Assembly (NCBI GenBank): GCA_044433365.1
Contig: JAWXTR010000025.1
Location: 1-30,028, forward strand
DNA: 30,028 nucleotides
From: CAMQVM01 sp044433365
GTDB lineage: Bacteria > Bacteroidota > Bacteroidia > Bacteroidales > Rikenellaceae
Direction: 5' to 3'
Within the stretch, counting starts at the first letter, position 1; each line of letters begins with the position of its first letter. The notes below the pieces were generated by a model that searched no databases, was not told the DNA's origin, and saw only the letters and a program-made list of their open reading frames with translations. This document shows positions 16,619 through 24,678 of the stretch, in pieces. Made by a program: the position numbers and the translations under genes.

Positions 16619-18223
16619 TTATTTAACAATATAAAGAGCGACACCATTAGGACTTAAAGTTGTGGTAATTCCACCTTTAAATGTTCCAATTGATTTCTCT
16701 CTCCATGCGTCGTAAACCTCTTTTTCGCAGCAGCTATCAAACTCACTCCAAAGTACTTGAATGTTAGCTTCATTTTCAGCATCTTTGTTAAACACTGCTA
16801 CTGCTTTGGTTCCATCAGCTAGGTTTTTAACCATTACAACCTCATCGTCGGCATCTCTTACAACCTCTGCTGTGTGGGTTAATTCATCTTGATTGATGTT
16901 CATAAGCGTTGAATTGCTAAGAAGTCGAATAGTAAATTCGTCGATAACATCAATATCGCATGAGAAGAAATATGGCGCACAAACAATCGACCAAAGTGTA
17001 GCATATTGATAACGCTCATTTGTGTTTAGAGGAATCTCTACGCTAGGTTCGCCCATGCTTCCAGCCTTGCGGATATGGTGTATATACATAAAATCTGGGT
17101 CGTTCCATTGACCTGGTTTGTTGTAGTCACGAAGTTTGGTGGCAATTGTAACAGCCGAGTTAAAATAGTTTTTAACATTGTGGTTAAGGTCACCAGTACT
17201 ACGCCACGATTGAATATCCAATTCAGGTGCCCAAAGCCATGGATCTTCTGCTCCATATTGACAAAGGTTAAAGACAATATCACGACTTTGATTTTTGATA
17301 GCCGAAGCCATAGGTTGCCAGAAATTAAACTGACGATAGTTTGGTTGCTCTTGTTGAATAGCTTTGTACACCTCACCACCCGAACACATATCATATTTTA
17401 AAAGGTCGATACCCCAAGCAGCATATTGCTTTGCATCAAGTGACTCATAGTAGCGAGAACCCTCTCTTTTTTGACATGTTTGATCGCCTGGAGAGCTATA
17501 AATACCCATTTTCAAACCTTTACTATGAATATAATCTGTAAGGGCTTTCATATCTGGAAATGTTGAGTTTGGAAGTATATTTCCCTCTATGTCACGAGGC
17601 TCACCAGTCACTTTTGAGTAGTCAAAACCAGCATGTTTTTTGTTTACAATATTGTCGGGAAGTGCATCATACTCCTCTTGTGAGATTTTCATCCAGCAGT
17701 CGTCGATACCTAGATATTGATAACCCACATCTGCCAAACCTTTATCGACAAAAAAGTCGGTAACTGAGCGCATAACATCATCGGTTACATACAACATATA
17801 ACCACCCCAACTATTCCAGCCTGTTGGAGGTGTAAGCGCAATTTTATCGCCTACGATAAGGCTAAAATCACGTGTTACCGAGCCATGGCTATTTTTTGCA
17901 GTGATAACCATCTTGTATTCACCCTCTTTTGCTGGGGTTTTGCCTGTAATAATACCATTTGAATCCACACTCATTCCCTCAGGTAAACCGCTAACAGTAA
18001 ATGTTATAGGTCGAGTACCTTGACAAGGAATACGGTAGATAAAATCACGCATTGGGCGTGCACCATAGATTTTAGCACCATTGATTTTTGGTGTTGGAGC
18101 TGGCATAGGAGTCAAAATCTCTTTCTCCTTAATACGTCCATCGTAATCGCTTCCAACTGGTGAAGCGTAACCTTTAAAGAAAAGGGTCGTAGCTGCAAAT
18201 AGCAGTAAAAACTTAAATTTCAT
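16619..18223 (-). CDS. Secreted GH27 alpha-galactosidase with N-terminal Ig-like domain
   Basis: Retaining glycosidase that would release terminal alpha-galactose (or alpha-N-acetylgalactosamine) from glycans. Residues 1-20 are a signal peptide. Residues 45-125 form a putative-Ig (He_PIG) domain with FTVSGLPEGMSVDSNGIITG. The GH27 barrel runs from about 130 (PPTGWNSWGGY) to 430. The nucleophile is Asp278 in LLKYDMC, and the likely acid/base is Asp345 in WRSTGDL. QWNDPDFMYI (372-381) is also typical. The C-terminal 440-534 is the beta-sandwich domain. At 534 aa it is complete. It stands alone on the minus strand between repeat-filled gaps, with no SusC/SusD or regulator beside it. Confidence 0.92.
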   Translation of the reverse strand: MKFKFLLLFAATTLFFKGYASPVGSDYDGRIKEKEILTPMPAPTPKINGAKIYGARPMRDFIYRIPCQGTRPITFTVSGLPEGMSVDSNGIITGKTPAKEGEYKMVITAKNSHGSVTRDFSLIVGDKIALTPPTGWNSWGGYMLYVTDDVMRSVTDFFVDKGLADVGYQYLGIDDCWMKISQEEYDALPDNIVNKKHAGFDYSKVTGEPRDIEGNILPNSTFPDMKALTDYIHSKGLKMGIYSSPGDQTCQKREGSRYYESLDAKQYAAWGIDLLKYDMCSGGEVYKAIQQEQPNYRQFNFWQPMASAIKNQSRDIVFNLCQYGAEDPWLWAPELDIQSWRSTGDLNHNVKNYFNSAVTIATKLRDYNKPGQWNDPDFMYIHHIRKAGSMGEPSVEIPLNTNERYQYATLWSIVCAPYFFSCDIDVIDEFTIRLLSNSTLMNINQDELTHTAEVVRDADDEVVMVKNLADGTKAVAVFNKDAENEANIQVLWSEFDSCCEKEVYDAWREKSIGTFKGGITTTLSPNGVALYIVK

Positions 18224-18239
18224 AGAGGGGAGTTTTTTA

Positions 18240-18472
18240 ATTATTAATTATAAATTGTGAATTATAAATTTTTCTGAGTTCGGTTACAGACGTTGTGCAC
18301 AACGTCTCTACAGAGAGTTTATTGTTTACCGCACAGTAGAGACGATAGGTCTATCGTCTGTAACCGAAACGGCAATTATGCATTATGCATTACGAATTAT
18401 AAATCATTTACCGTACAGTAGAGACGATAGGTCTATCGTCTGTAATCGAACACGGCAATTATAAATTATGAA
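18240..18472. repeat. Intergenic cluster of three palindromes with AT-rich repeat units
   Basis: The gap between the alpha-galactosidase and cdaA genes is almost entirely repeats. Palindromes are at 18288-18307 (AGACGTTGTGCACAACGTCT, perfect), 18340-18359 and 18422-18441 (both AGACGATAG, GT, CTATCGTCT). Each is flanked by a conserved CAGTAGAG or CTGTAAYCGAA context, and TTATGCATTACGAATTAT-type units lie between. No promoter box was found in this gap. Confidence 0.85.
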
Positions 18473-19228
18473 TTAAGTTAAAGCTTTTGTTAATCGTTCA
18501 CGAAGCATAAGTGCATTGAGTGAGGGTGATATAACCCCGCTTTCAATATAAGATATACGTCCTGTTTGCTCCGAAACCACCACCACAACAGCGTCGGTAT
18601 GCTCCGAAATGCCAATTGCAGCTCTATGGCGCATCCCCATTGAAGCAGGAATATCGCTTCTCTCACTTGTAGGTAGCAGACAGCGTGCCGCCTTTATGCG
18701 CCCACCTGTTATTACCATTGCTCCGTCATGGAGAGGCGAGTTTTTATAAAAAATATTCTCAATCAGTCGATTAGAGGTGTGTGCATCTATTATATCACCA
18801 CTTGTAACAACCGAATTTAGCCCGTTTTTCCTTGTAAATACAATCAGCGCACCTGTAAGTGAGTCCGACATATTAACTACTGAGGTGACAATTTCGTCGA
18901 TATATGCCACATCTTCTGTTTGACTTTTAAAACGGTTGGAAAATATGGAGAAATATTTATTCCCGACAAAAAGTAAAAATTGACGAATCTCTTGTTGAAA
19001 AACCACCACAAGCGCAATCAATCCAACGCCAATAACCTCTCCTAAAAGGTTGGAAATAAGCTCCATCCCGAGCGTTTTAGTCACCACCCATAATAGATAA
19101 ATTGCCGAAATAGTCACAAATATATATATCGCAGCAGTACCACGAATAAGCATATATAATTGATAAAAAACTATTGCAACTAGCATTATATCAATAACAT
19201 CTAGCAATGTAAGCGCAAAAATATCCAT
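18473..19228 (-). CDS. cdaA: Diadenylate cyclase
   Basis: Membrane-bound enzyme that condenses two ATP into c-di-AMP, a second messenger of osmolyte and wall homeostasis. About three transmembrane helices occupy residues 1-80. The DisA_N catalytic domain follows with the DGA motif at 168-170 (SPLHDGAMVI) and the RHR motif at 200-202 (GMRHRAAIGISEH). At 251 aa it fits the CdaA class rather than DisA, which has extra DNA-binding domains. It lies 34 bp after folP in the same direction, an arrangement common in Bacteroidetes. No CdaR-like regulator is beside it. The last codons (ALT-stop) border the AT-rich repeat. Confidence 0.95.
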   Translation of the reverse strand: MDIFALTLLDVIDIMLVAIVFYQLYMLIRGTAAIYIFVTISAIYLLWVVTKTLGMELISNLLGEVIGVGLIALVVVFQQEIRQFLLFVGNKYFSIFSNRFKSQTEDVAYIDEIVTSVVNMSDSLTGALIVFTRKNGLNSVVTSGDIIDAHTSNRLIENIFYKNSPLHDGAMVITGGRIKAARCLLPTSERSDIPASMGMRHRAAIGISEHTDAVVVVVSEQTGRISYIESGVISPSLNALMLRERLTKALT

Positions 19229-19262
19229 TTTTTTTAATTTAAAGTCAGATTTTAGAAGTTCA

Positions 19263-20063
19263 CTACAGTAATTTTGTAAGTTTTATCACCTCCATAGCCT
19301 CCTTAGAGTCGTGAACTCTAAAAATATCGGCTCCTTTTGTAGCTAAAATAGCATTTAGGGCTGTTGTGCCATTCAATGCTTCGTTTGGAGTGCACTCCAA
19401 AGTGCGGTATATCATCGATTTTCGTGAAAGTCCAACTAAAAGTGGGCGTTCGAAAATCTTAAAACGTTCAAAATTGCTAACTATCTCAAAATTTTGCTCC
19501 AGATTCTTGCCAAAGCCAAAACCTACATCCAATATTGTATCCTTTATCCCTTTACGCTCAAAAACTTCGCATTTTTCGCAAAAAAATCGGACAATCTGCT
19601 TTGTGCAATCTTCACCGCTATTTTCGTTAAGTATATAGTGCATAGCAATATAAGGAAGTGAGTTTGCAGCCACAAAATCTATCATCCGACTATCTTCATC
19701 ACCCGAAGATATATCGTTTACAATCACCTCTCCCCAAATTTCTAAGGCTCTTTCAGCAACCTTTTGGCGGTAGGTGTCAATCGATACTACAACGCTGCTA
19801 AACTCCTCTTTTAGAGTGTTTAAAGCCCACTCAACCTGTCTGAGTTCCTCTTCTAGGCTTACTCTAATAGCATTTGGTCGGCTCGAACAACCTCCAATAT
19901 CGAGGATTGTAGCACCAGCAGAAATTTGCTCTCGTGCCGAGGAGATTAATCGGTCGGCAGTGAGTTTTCGCCCTCCATCGTAAAAGGAGTCGGTCGTAAC
20001 GTTTAGTATAGCCATTACGACCTTATCTTTTGTGTCTATTAATTTCCCTTTGTAGTTTATCAT
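19263..20063 (-). CDS. folP: Dihydropteroate synthase
   Basis: Cytosolic enzyme joining p-aminobenzoate to hydroxymethyl-dihydropterin diphosphate to give dihydropteroate; it is the target of sulfonamides. At 266 aa it is full length. Motifs are AILNVTTDSFYDGG (18-31), ILDIGGCSSRPNA (about 54-66), VVSIDTYR, ILDVGFGFGKNLEQN and VGLSRKSM, with RVHDSKEA near the end. The stretch GGCSSRP replaces the more common GGESTRP form. It starts 4 bp after the DUF4831 gene and precedes cdaA, giving a probable DUF4831-folP-cdaA operon. Confidence 0.96.
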   Translation of the reverse strand: MINYKGKLIDTKDKVVMAILNVTTDSFYDGGRKLTADRLISSAREQISAGATILDIGGCSSRPNAIRVSLEEELRQVEWALNTLKEEFSSVVVSIDTYRQKVAERALEIWGEVIVNDISSGDEDSRMIDFVAANSLPYIAMHYILNENSGEDCTKQIVRFFCEKCEVFERKGIKDTILDVGFGFGKNLEQNFEIVSNFERFKIFERPLLVGLSRKSMIYRTLECTPNEALNGTTALNAILATKGADIFRVHDSKEAMEVIKLTKLL

Positions 20064-20067
20064 AGTA

Positions 20068-21033
20068 CTATTTCTCTACAGTAATGCCATATTGAAGCAC
20101 TGCGATACGCTCATTATCAAGAAGCTGTTCTGCTAAAAATAGTTTACAACTAGCCATATCGGCAACTCTATATGTAACTGATGCTTCGGTTTTTTTCTTT
20201 GCTGCATCTGCGCTCAGTTGTTGAGGTTTTACCACACCCTCAGCAGTGACAGTAAGCACTAGTGGGTCGCCAGTCAAATCAGAAGGTTCGACAATACCCC
20301 CAAGTTGTGAAAAACGAGCCAAAATATAGCTACTTTTCTCTTTTTCAGGCGTTACATCGTAGCTGTAGGTTTTATAGCTTTTCGATGATTTTCCCAAAAA
20401 TAGCGACAAATATTCATCTTCTATGCGTGCAATCTCTTTAAGAGCTGCCTCCATGCCTGCTCCAAACACATTCTCACCCATCTCGCCAGTGATTAGGTCG
20501 AAACGGCGACGACGAAGTGTAAATATTGTCGTTGCAGCCTCCGAAGCCATCTCTTCAAGGCTCTTTTCGGTCGACGACATACGTCCAGCAAGCGAAGAGG
20601 TAGATTTGTAAACTATTGGATTTAGTCCTAAATCGGTAAATAGCTGCTCACTACTTATCGAGCTATCATTCGACTCGACTACTCCGCTTTTTTGAGGTTG
20701 GCTACCAGTTACAGCCTCCGATTTTACAAATTTTGTATCATTGAGTACATATATATTTGATAAATCAGCCTCATCATAGCTATCCATCGAAGTTGCCACA
20801 ATTTGGTGAGTGGTGCGGTCGTTAAGTGGAGCGGTAACTCCTAAATATTGTTGTGCAAAACGGGCATAAGGACCCACTTTTACACTCTCCGATTCAACTG
20901 TTATCGACACTTTAATAGCTGTCATTGGAATAATATAGCTCGACACTTGCTCTGCAAATTTTGACTGAGCAAAAGAGCTATAAGAGGCAGTTGTAAGGAG
21001 TGATAAGGCTAAAATAGCGGTTAATTTTTTCAT
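20068..21033 (-). CDS. DUF4831-family exported protein
   Basis: Uncharacterised Bacteroidetes protein of 321 aa with a signal peptide (MKKLTAILALSLLTTASYSSFA, likely cleaved before QSK). The mature part has IIPMTAIKVSITVESESVKVGPYARFAQQYLGV near its start, which is the conserved opening of the DUF4831 family. The start is ATG at 21033; two extra codons upstream begin with TTG and are not preferred. It is the first gene of a tight unit with folP (4-bp gap) and cdaA. The role is unknown. Periplasmic location is inferred from the signal peptide alone, as there is no lipobox or transmembrane helix. Confidence 0.75.
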   Translation of the reverse strand: MKKLTAILALSLLTTASYSSFAQSKFAEQVSSYIIPMTAIKVSITVESESVKVGPYARFAQQYLGVTAPLNDRTTHQIVATSMDSYDEADLSNIYVLNDTKFVKSEAVTGSQPQKSGVVESNDSSISSEQLFTDLGLNPIVYKSTSSLAGRMSSTEKSLEEMASEAATTIFTLRRRRFDLITGEMGENVFGAGMEAALKEIARIEDEYLSLFLGKSSKSYKTYSYDVTPEKEKSSYILARFSQLGGIVEPSDLTGDPLVLTVTAEGVVKPQQLSADAAKKKTEASVTYRVADMASCKLFLAEQLLDNERIAVLQYGITVEK

Positions 21034-21061
21034 AATCAATAAAAATAAATAATAAATTTTT

Positions 21062-21069
21062 CAAATATA
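21062..21069 (-). promoter_or_regulatory. Putative -7 element (TATATTTG) for DUF4831-folP-cdaA
   Basis: CAAATATA on the plus strand reads TATATTTG on the minus strand, an exact TAnnTTTG match about 29 bp before the ATG. No -33 TTG at 19-22 bp was found. Confidence 0.45.
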
Positions 21070-21120
21070 TTAAAAATTTATCAAATATCATTATAAAAAC
21101 ATCAAATTATAGCATTTTAC

Positions 21121-21292
21121 TTTAAGGGAACTTCTAAAAATTGGATTTTAACGCTTTTTTATTTTGAGGCTTCACCTTTGAATTTTACAAAATGCACCGT
21201 AGGCACCGCTACGCCCACATTTTGCAAAATCCAAATCTAAAACCTCAAAATAAAAAATCGAATAAAACCAATTATTAGAACTCCCCTTAAAA
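21121..21292. repeat. 172-bp fold-back (nearly full-length palindromic) element
   Basis: The left arm (21121-about 21193) and right arm (about 21217-21292) are imperfect inverted repeats over nearly their whole length. Ends read TTTAAGGG..TTCTAAAAATTGG and CCAATTATTAGAA..CCCCTTAAAA. Inside lie a perfectly paired TTTTTTATTTTGAGG block and an ATTTTRCAAAATG block, around a central CGTAG/CTACG hairpin. No ORF is present. The right end supplies the TAA stop of trmN6. Shorter structures with similar ends are at 24928 and 26409. Confidence 0.85.
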
Positions 21293-22042
21293 TTTAAGAT
21301 ATAGCGATTTTGTAAGTTCAATATATTTTTGAGTAAATCCGTCGCCTTGTCGAATTGCGATTTGCGAAGATTGAGTATCGCCTTTTTCTCGTTTAAACAT
21401 CATCATAGAGCGTTTGATTTTGGTGGTTGTAGAGCCGTAAACATCCACTCTCTTACGAAGATATAGCCCAAAGCTTGCTGCATTTACAACAAATATACTC
21501 GACTCTTCATAAGGCAAAATCAAATAGAAATTTCCATCGTCACTGAGCAGTTTCTCGACACTTTGCGCCAACTCTTCATAAGGTAGAAGCTCTGTGTGTC
21601 GTGCTATTAACTTCGATTGTTCGCTGTTTTTTAGAGAATCGATAAAATAGGGTGGATTTGAGATTATAATCTCAAATTTTTTATGGTTTTCGCTATTTTC
21701 GGTGAAATTTTGAATTTTTGACATCTCTATGCTCAATCTCTCAGTCCAGTCGCTCTTTTCAAAATTATATTTTGACTCATTTGCAGCCTCGATATCCACC
21801 TCTACAGCCTTAATAATAGCATGTTTAAGGTTTTGTGCCATAATAAGCGATATTAGTCCCGTTCCTGATCCAATATCTAGTATGTTTATATTGCTGTCTA
21901 ATGATAAACAACCATCTGATATCCCTTTAAGAGTATCTTTAGCAGCCCATGCTCCAAGTAGTACACCATCTGTGCCAACTTTCATTGCGCTACTGCTTTG
22001 GCGCACTTCAAACTGTTTGAATTTAAAAATATTTTCTTTCAT
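21287..22042 (-). CDS. trmN6: tRNA1(Val) adenine(37)-N6-methyltransferase
   Basis: SAM-dependent methyltransferase of the YfiC/TrmN6 family, 251 aa, predicted to methylate A37 of a tRNA. The opening FKFKQFEVRQSSSAMKVGTDGVLLGAWA is the family hallmark. Motif I for SAM is ILDIGSGTG (54-62), and the N6-adenine methylase motif is NPPYF (129-133). The stop codon TAA overlaps the tip of the fold-back element at 21121-21292. It lies downstream of the purN-rnz-DUF2400 genes on the same strand but is separated by a repeat-rich gap, and no TAnnTTTG box was found there. Related N6-adenine RNA/DNA methylases share NPPYF, so the substrate is a family inference. Confidence 0.9.
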   Translation of the reverse strand: MKENIFKFKQFEVRQSSSAMKVGTDGVLLGAWAAKDTLKGISDGCLSLDSNINILDIGSGTGLISLIMAQNLKHAIIKAVEVDIEAANESKYNFEKSDWTERLSIEMSKIQNFTENSENHKKFEIIISNPPYFIDSLKNSEQSKLIARHTELLPYEELAQSVEKLLSDDGNFYLILPYEESSIFVVNAASFGLYLRKRVDVYGSTTTKIKRSMMMFKREKGDTQSSQIAIRQGDGFTQKYIELTKSLYLKF

Positions 22043-22080
22043 AAATGTTAAATTAATGAAAATTACTTTGTTTGATTACA

Positions 22081-22185
22081 GACGATAGACCTATCGTTGT
22101 TTGATAAGAGACGATAGACCTATCGTCTCTACTGCGAAGCAAATCATTATGAATTACGAATTACGAATTATGAATTACGAATTGC
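22081..22185. repeat. Two CGATAG palindromes plus AT-rich repeat reaching into the DUF2400 gene
   Basis: 22082-22097 (ACGATAG, AC, CTATCGT) and 22107-22130 (AGAGACGATAG, AC, CTATCGTCTCT, an 11-bp perfect stem). 22145-22182 is a run of TGAATTACGAATTACGAATT units that overlaps the last codons of the neighbouring minus-strand gene. Confidence 0.85.
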
Positions 22186-22947
22186 CCCATTAACCCCTGC
22201 TCCAAAAAGCGCATAATCATATTTTACAGGGTCGTTAGCATCAAATTCTCGAAGCGAAGCAGTAATCTCCTCTACTGCTTTCCAATCGTTTTGTTTTCTG
22301 GTTAACAATCCGAGCTGTCTTCCGATATTTCCTGTATGAACATCGAGAGGAAGATATAACGCCGACGAGGGTATATCCCAAATTCCAAAATCTACACCGT
22401 TTTCATCTTTTCTAACCATCCATTTAATATACATATTAAGCCTTTTGCAAGCAGCTCCTCTCTCTATTGACGAGAGATGTTTGCGCACTCTCTGCTCATG
22501 TTCAAGTTCAAAAAATAGCTTGTGAAAGTTTGCTAAAGTGATACGCATATCGCCATATTTTTTAAAATCCTCCTCAAAAAAAACGCCTATTCCACCATGA
22601 TTTTTATATATATTTTGAAGTGAGCGAATAAAATATACAAAATCGCCACCATTAAAGGTGCGATGTACAAAATCCAAAAGGTGCTGCATCTCATATTCGC
22701 TACTATCCATTATAAAACGATATGGCTCATCGTCTAAGAGTTGTGCCATCCGCAGACCATTTTTGACGATAGATTTTCGGTTGCCCCACGCTATTGTAGA
22801 GGCTAAAAAACCAGCAATCTCAATATCTTCTCGTTTTTCATATCGGTGAGGTATTGATATTGGGTCGTCTTTAATAAACTCTTCTATGTTATATCGCTCC
22901 ACAAGTGTGTCGAGCAGTTCTTTGTCGCATTTTATCTGTATATCCAT
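22168..22947 (-). CDS. TIGR02757/DUF2400 family protein
   Basis: Conserved bacterial protein of 259 aa with no assigned function. Family features are the N-terminal DPISIPHRYEKREDIEIAGFLASTIAWGNRKSI, the central PLDVHTGNIGRQLGLL and the C-terminal DPVKYDYALFGAGV. The all-helical character and the HTGNIGR motif recall helix-hairpin-helix DNA-glycosylase-like folds, but this is only a hint. The last residues (IRNS-stop) are encoded by the AT-rich TAATTCGTAATTCATAA repeat rather than native sequence, so the C-terminus has been rewritten. It lies 29 bp after rnz in the same direction, within the probable purN-rnz-DUF2400 unit. Confidence 0.8.
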   Translation of the reverse strand: MDIQIKCDKELLDTLVERYNIEEFIKDDPISIPHRYEKREDIEIAGFLASTIAWGNRKSIVKNGLRMAQLLDDEPYRFIMDSSEYEMQHLLDFVHRTFNGGDFVYFIRSLQNIYKNHGGIGVFFEEDFKKYGDMRITLANFHKLFFELEHEQRVRKHLSSIERGAACKRLNMYIKWMVRKDENGVDFGIWDIPSSALYLPLDVHTGNIGRQLGLLTRKQNDWKAVEEITASLREFDANDPVKYDYALFGAGVNGAIRNS

Positions 22948-22976
22948 TTTGTAATGATAAATTTTAGAAATTCCCT

Positions 22977-23897
22977 TTAATAAACTTTGTAACTTTGCCC
23001 CTCCTTAGCAATCAAACAGTTTGGAAAATATTTTTGTCCCTCTTTCTTAAATGGCTCAATTCCACCCTTATATCGCAGGGAAAAGTGACCAAGTATGAGC
23101 TGTTTAACTTTTGCCATAGTGGCTATATATGCAGCATCTTTTGTCGTGCTATGACCAGTTGCCATAGCTATTGGTTTGTCTTTTTCCAAGAATGTCGACT
23201 CGTGATAGAGCAAATTTGCCCCTTTTATTAGCTCAGCAGCAGCTTTTGAGGGCGAAGTGTCGGATAGGTAGGCAAACATTCGAGGGGTGTAAGGAATACG
23301 TGTTACCTTTTCAAAACTGACTAACTCTCCACTATCCAAAACTACATCTTTGCCATCTTTCAAACGATTAATTTCAAGATGGTCGAGGTTGTAGTGCTCT
23401 ATATATTCAGGTTTTATATTTCGACGAGGTGTTTTTTCTTTAAAAAGATAGCCTACAGTTGGAATTTTATGAAGCAGAGGAACGCTCCATACCTCCATAA
23501 CTTTATTTTCCATAACTTTTTGGCTCTCACTGCAATCCACCTCAATACACTCTACAGTATACCCTAAATTTGGTTCAAAAATATTGATATGGTTTTCGAC
23601 AGCTCTCTGGAGCGGTGCTGGTGCATATATTTTTAATGGAGCTTTACGTCCAAGCAGTGAGAGGGTAGAGATAACTCCAAAAAGACCGTAGAAGTGGTCG
23701 CCATGGAGGTGGGTAACAAATATTTGATTGATTTTTTGAAGAGAAAAGCGATAACGTCGCATCTGTCGCTGCACCCCCTCACCACAATCAATCAGATAAT
23801 ATTGCTCATTCATATTTAATATATGAGAGGATTGATGACGCTCAGTATCGGGCATTGCTGCAAGAGACCCCAAAACTGTAAATTCGAATTTTAACAT
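22977..23897 (-). CDS. rnz: Ribonuclease Z
   Basis: Metallo-beta-lactamase-fold endonuclease that matures tRNA 3' ends. At 306 aa it is the short RNase Z (ElaC) form. The zinc motif is THLHGDHFYGL, with His63, His65, Asp67 and His68. The segment near 208-222 (AYLSDTSPSKAAAELIKGANLLYHEST) carries the metal-binding Asp, and GHSTTKDAA and LGHFSLRY near the C-terminus complete the family pattern. It starts 3 bp after purN ends and is followed by the DUF2400 gene, consistent with one transcript. Confidence 0.95.
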   Translation of the reverse strand: MLKFEFTVLGSLAAMPDTERHQSSHILNMNEQYYLIDCGEGVQRQMRRYRFSLQKINQIFVTHLHGDHFYGLFGVISTLSLLGRKAPLKIYAPAPLQRAVENHINIFEPNLGYTVECIEVDCSESQKVMENKVMEVWSVPLLHKIPTVGYLFKEKTPRRNIKPEYIEHYNLDHLEINRLKDGKDVVLDSGELVSFEKVTRIPYTPRMFAYLSDTSPSKAAAELIKGANLLYHESTFLEKDKPIAMATGHSTTKDAAYIATMAKVKQLILGHFSLRYKGGIEPFKKEGQKYFPNCLIAKEGQSYKVY

Positions 23898-23900
23898 AAA

Positions 23901-24470
23901 TTATAAATCTTCAATAAATCTTTCAACAACTTTTGGAAAGTGCTCTTTTTCGAGTTGTTGCACCTTTTGCGCCACGGTTTTATAGTCGTCGGTAGGCTCA
24001 ACAATACATTTTGCTTGAAAAATAAAATCGCCATCATCAAACTTTTCATTTACGTGGTGAATGGTAATTCCAGTTTCGCTCTCTCGTGCCGCAACTACAG
24101 CTTTATGAACATTATCGCCGTACATCCCCTTGCCACCATAAGATGGAAGCAGAGAAGGGTGGATATTTACAATACGACCCTCATATTTTTTTACTAGCTC
24201 CGCAGGTAGAAGAAGTAGAAAGCCTGCCAAACAGATAACATCTATTTCGTAACGCTCCAAAGCATCCATAACAAGAGAAGTTTGTCGAAATTCAGAGGGC
24301 GAAAAGGTCAATGAAGCAACTCCATTTCTTCTAGCTCTTTCGATAGCAAAAGCATCGGTTTTATTTGACAATAAAATCTGCACTTTTGCGGTTTTCGACC
24401 CCTTAAAGTGCAAAATTAGGTTTTCAGCGTTAGTTCCACTGCCCGATGCGAAAATTGCTATATTATTCAT
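23901..24470 (-). CDS. purN: Phosphoribosylglycinamide formyltransferase
   Basis: Folate-dependent GAR transformylase of purine synthesis, using 10-formyl-tetrahydrofolate. At 189 aa it is full length. The phosphate loop is SGSGTN (9-14). The catalytic set is Asn102 and His104 in VNIHPSLLPSYGGKGMYG, with Asp145 in KFDDGDF. The reading frame stays open to 24812 upstream, but that extension runs antisense through acpP and its promoter, so the ATG at 24470 preceding NNIAIFASGSGTN is the start. The gene is transcribed leftwards from the symmetric promoter at 24523-24564 and is followed 3 bp later by rnz. Confidence 0.95.
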   Translation of the reverse strand: MNNIAIFASGSGTNAENLILHFKGSKTAKVQILLSNKTDAFAIERARRNGVASLTFSPSEFRQTSLVMDALERYEIDVICLAGFLLLLPAELVKKYEGRIVNIHPSLLPSYGGKGMYGDNVHKAVVAARESETGITIHHVNEKFDDGDFIFQAKCIVEPTDDYKTVAQKVQQLEKEHFPKVVERFIEDL

Positions 24471-24522
24471 AATCAGTGATTTATGTAAATTTTTGTATTT
24501 TTTTGATAAAAAAAGTTGTTTA

Positions 24523-24564
24523 TTTTTGACAAAGTTAAGGTAAAAAAACTTAACTTTGCAAAAA
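24523..24564. promoter_or_regulatory. Symmetric bidirectional promoter for purN (minus) and acpP (plus)
   Basis: Plus strand: -33 TTTTTG at 24523-24528 and -7 TAACTTTG at 24551-24558, with a 22-bp spacer. Minus strand: -7 TAACTTTG (CAAAGTTA at 24530-24537) and -33 TTTTTG (CAAAAA at 24559-24564), with a 21-bp spacer. The region is one near-perfect palindrome: TTTTTG-a-CAAAGTTAAG, 9-bp centre, CTTAACTTTGCAAAAA. The two promoters occupy the same 42 bp. Confidence 0.8.
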
Positions 24565-24678
24565 TTTGTTACTACTACTGCTAGTTTTTTAATATCTATT
24601 CTATTGATATGTAGATTTAAAGTGTGGTGGTAAAAAAGAAAATGTAACACATTATTAAAACTTAAAAATATTACAATT

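Noticed and set aside
16483..18441. CRISPR array
   Set aside because: The palindromes are unevenly spaced, their inner sequence varies, there are no uniform spacers, and no cas gene is present.
24531..24557. Operator for a FapR-like lipid regulator
   Set aside because: The palindrome is fully explained by two overlapping promoters and does not match the FapR consensus; a regulator role was kept only as an alternative in the finding.
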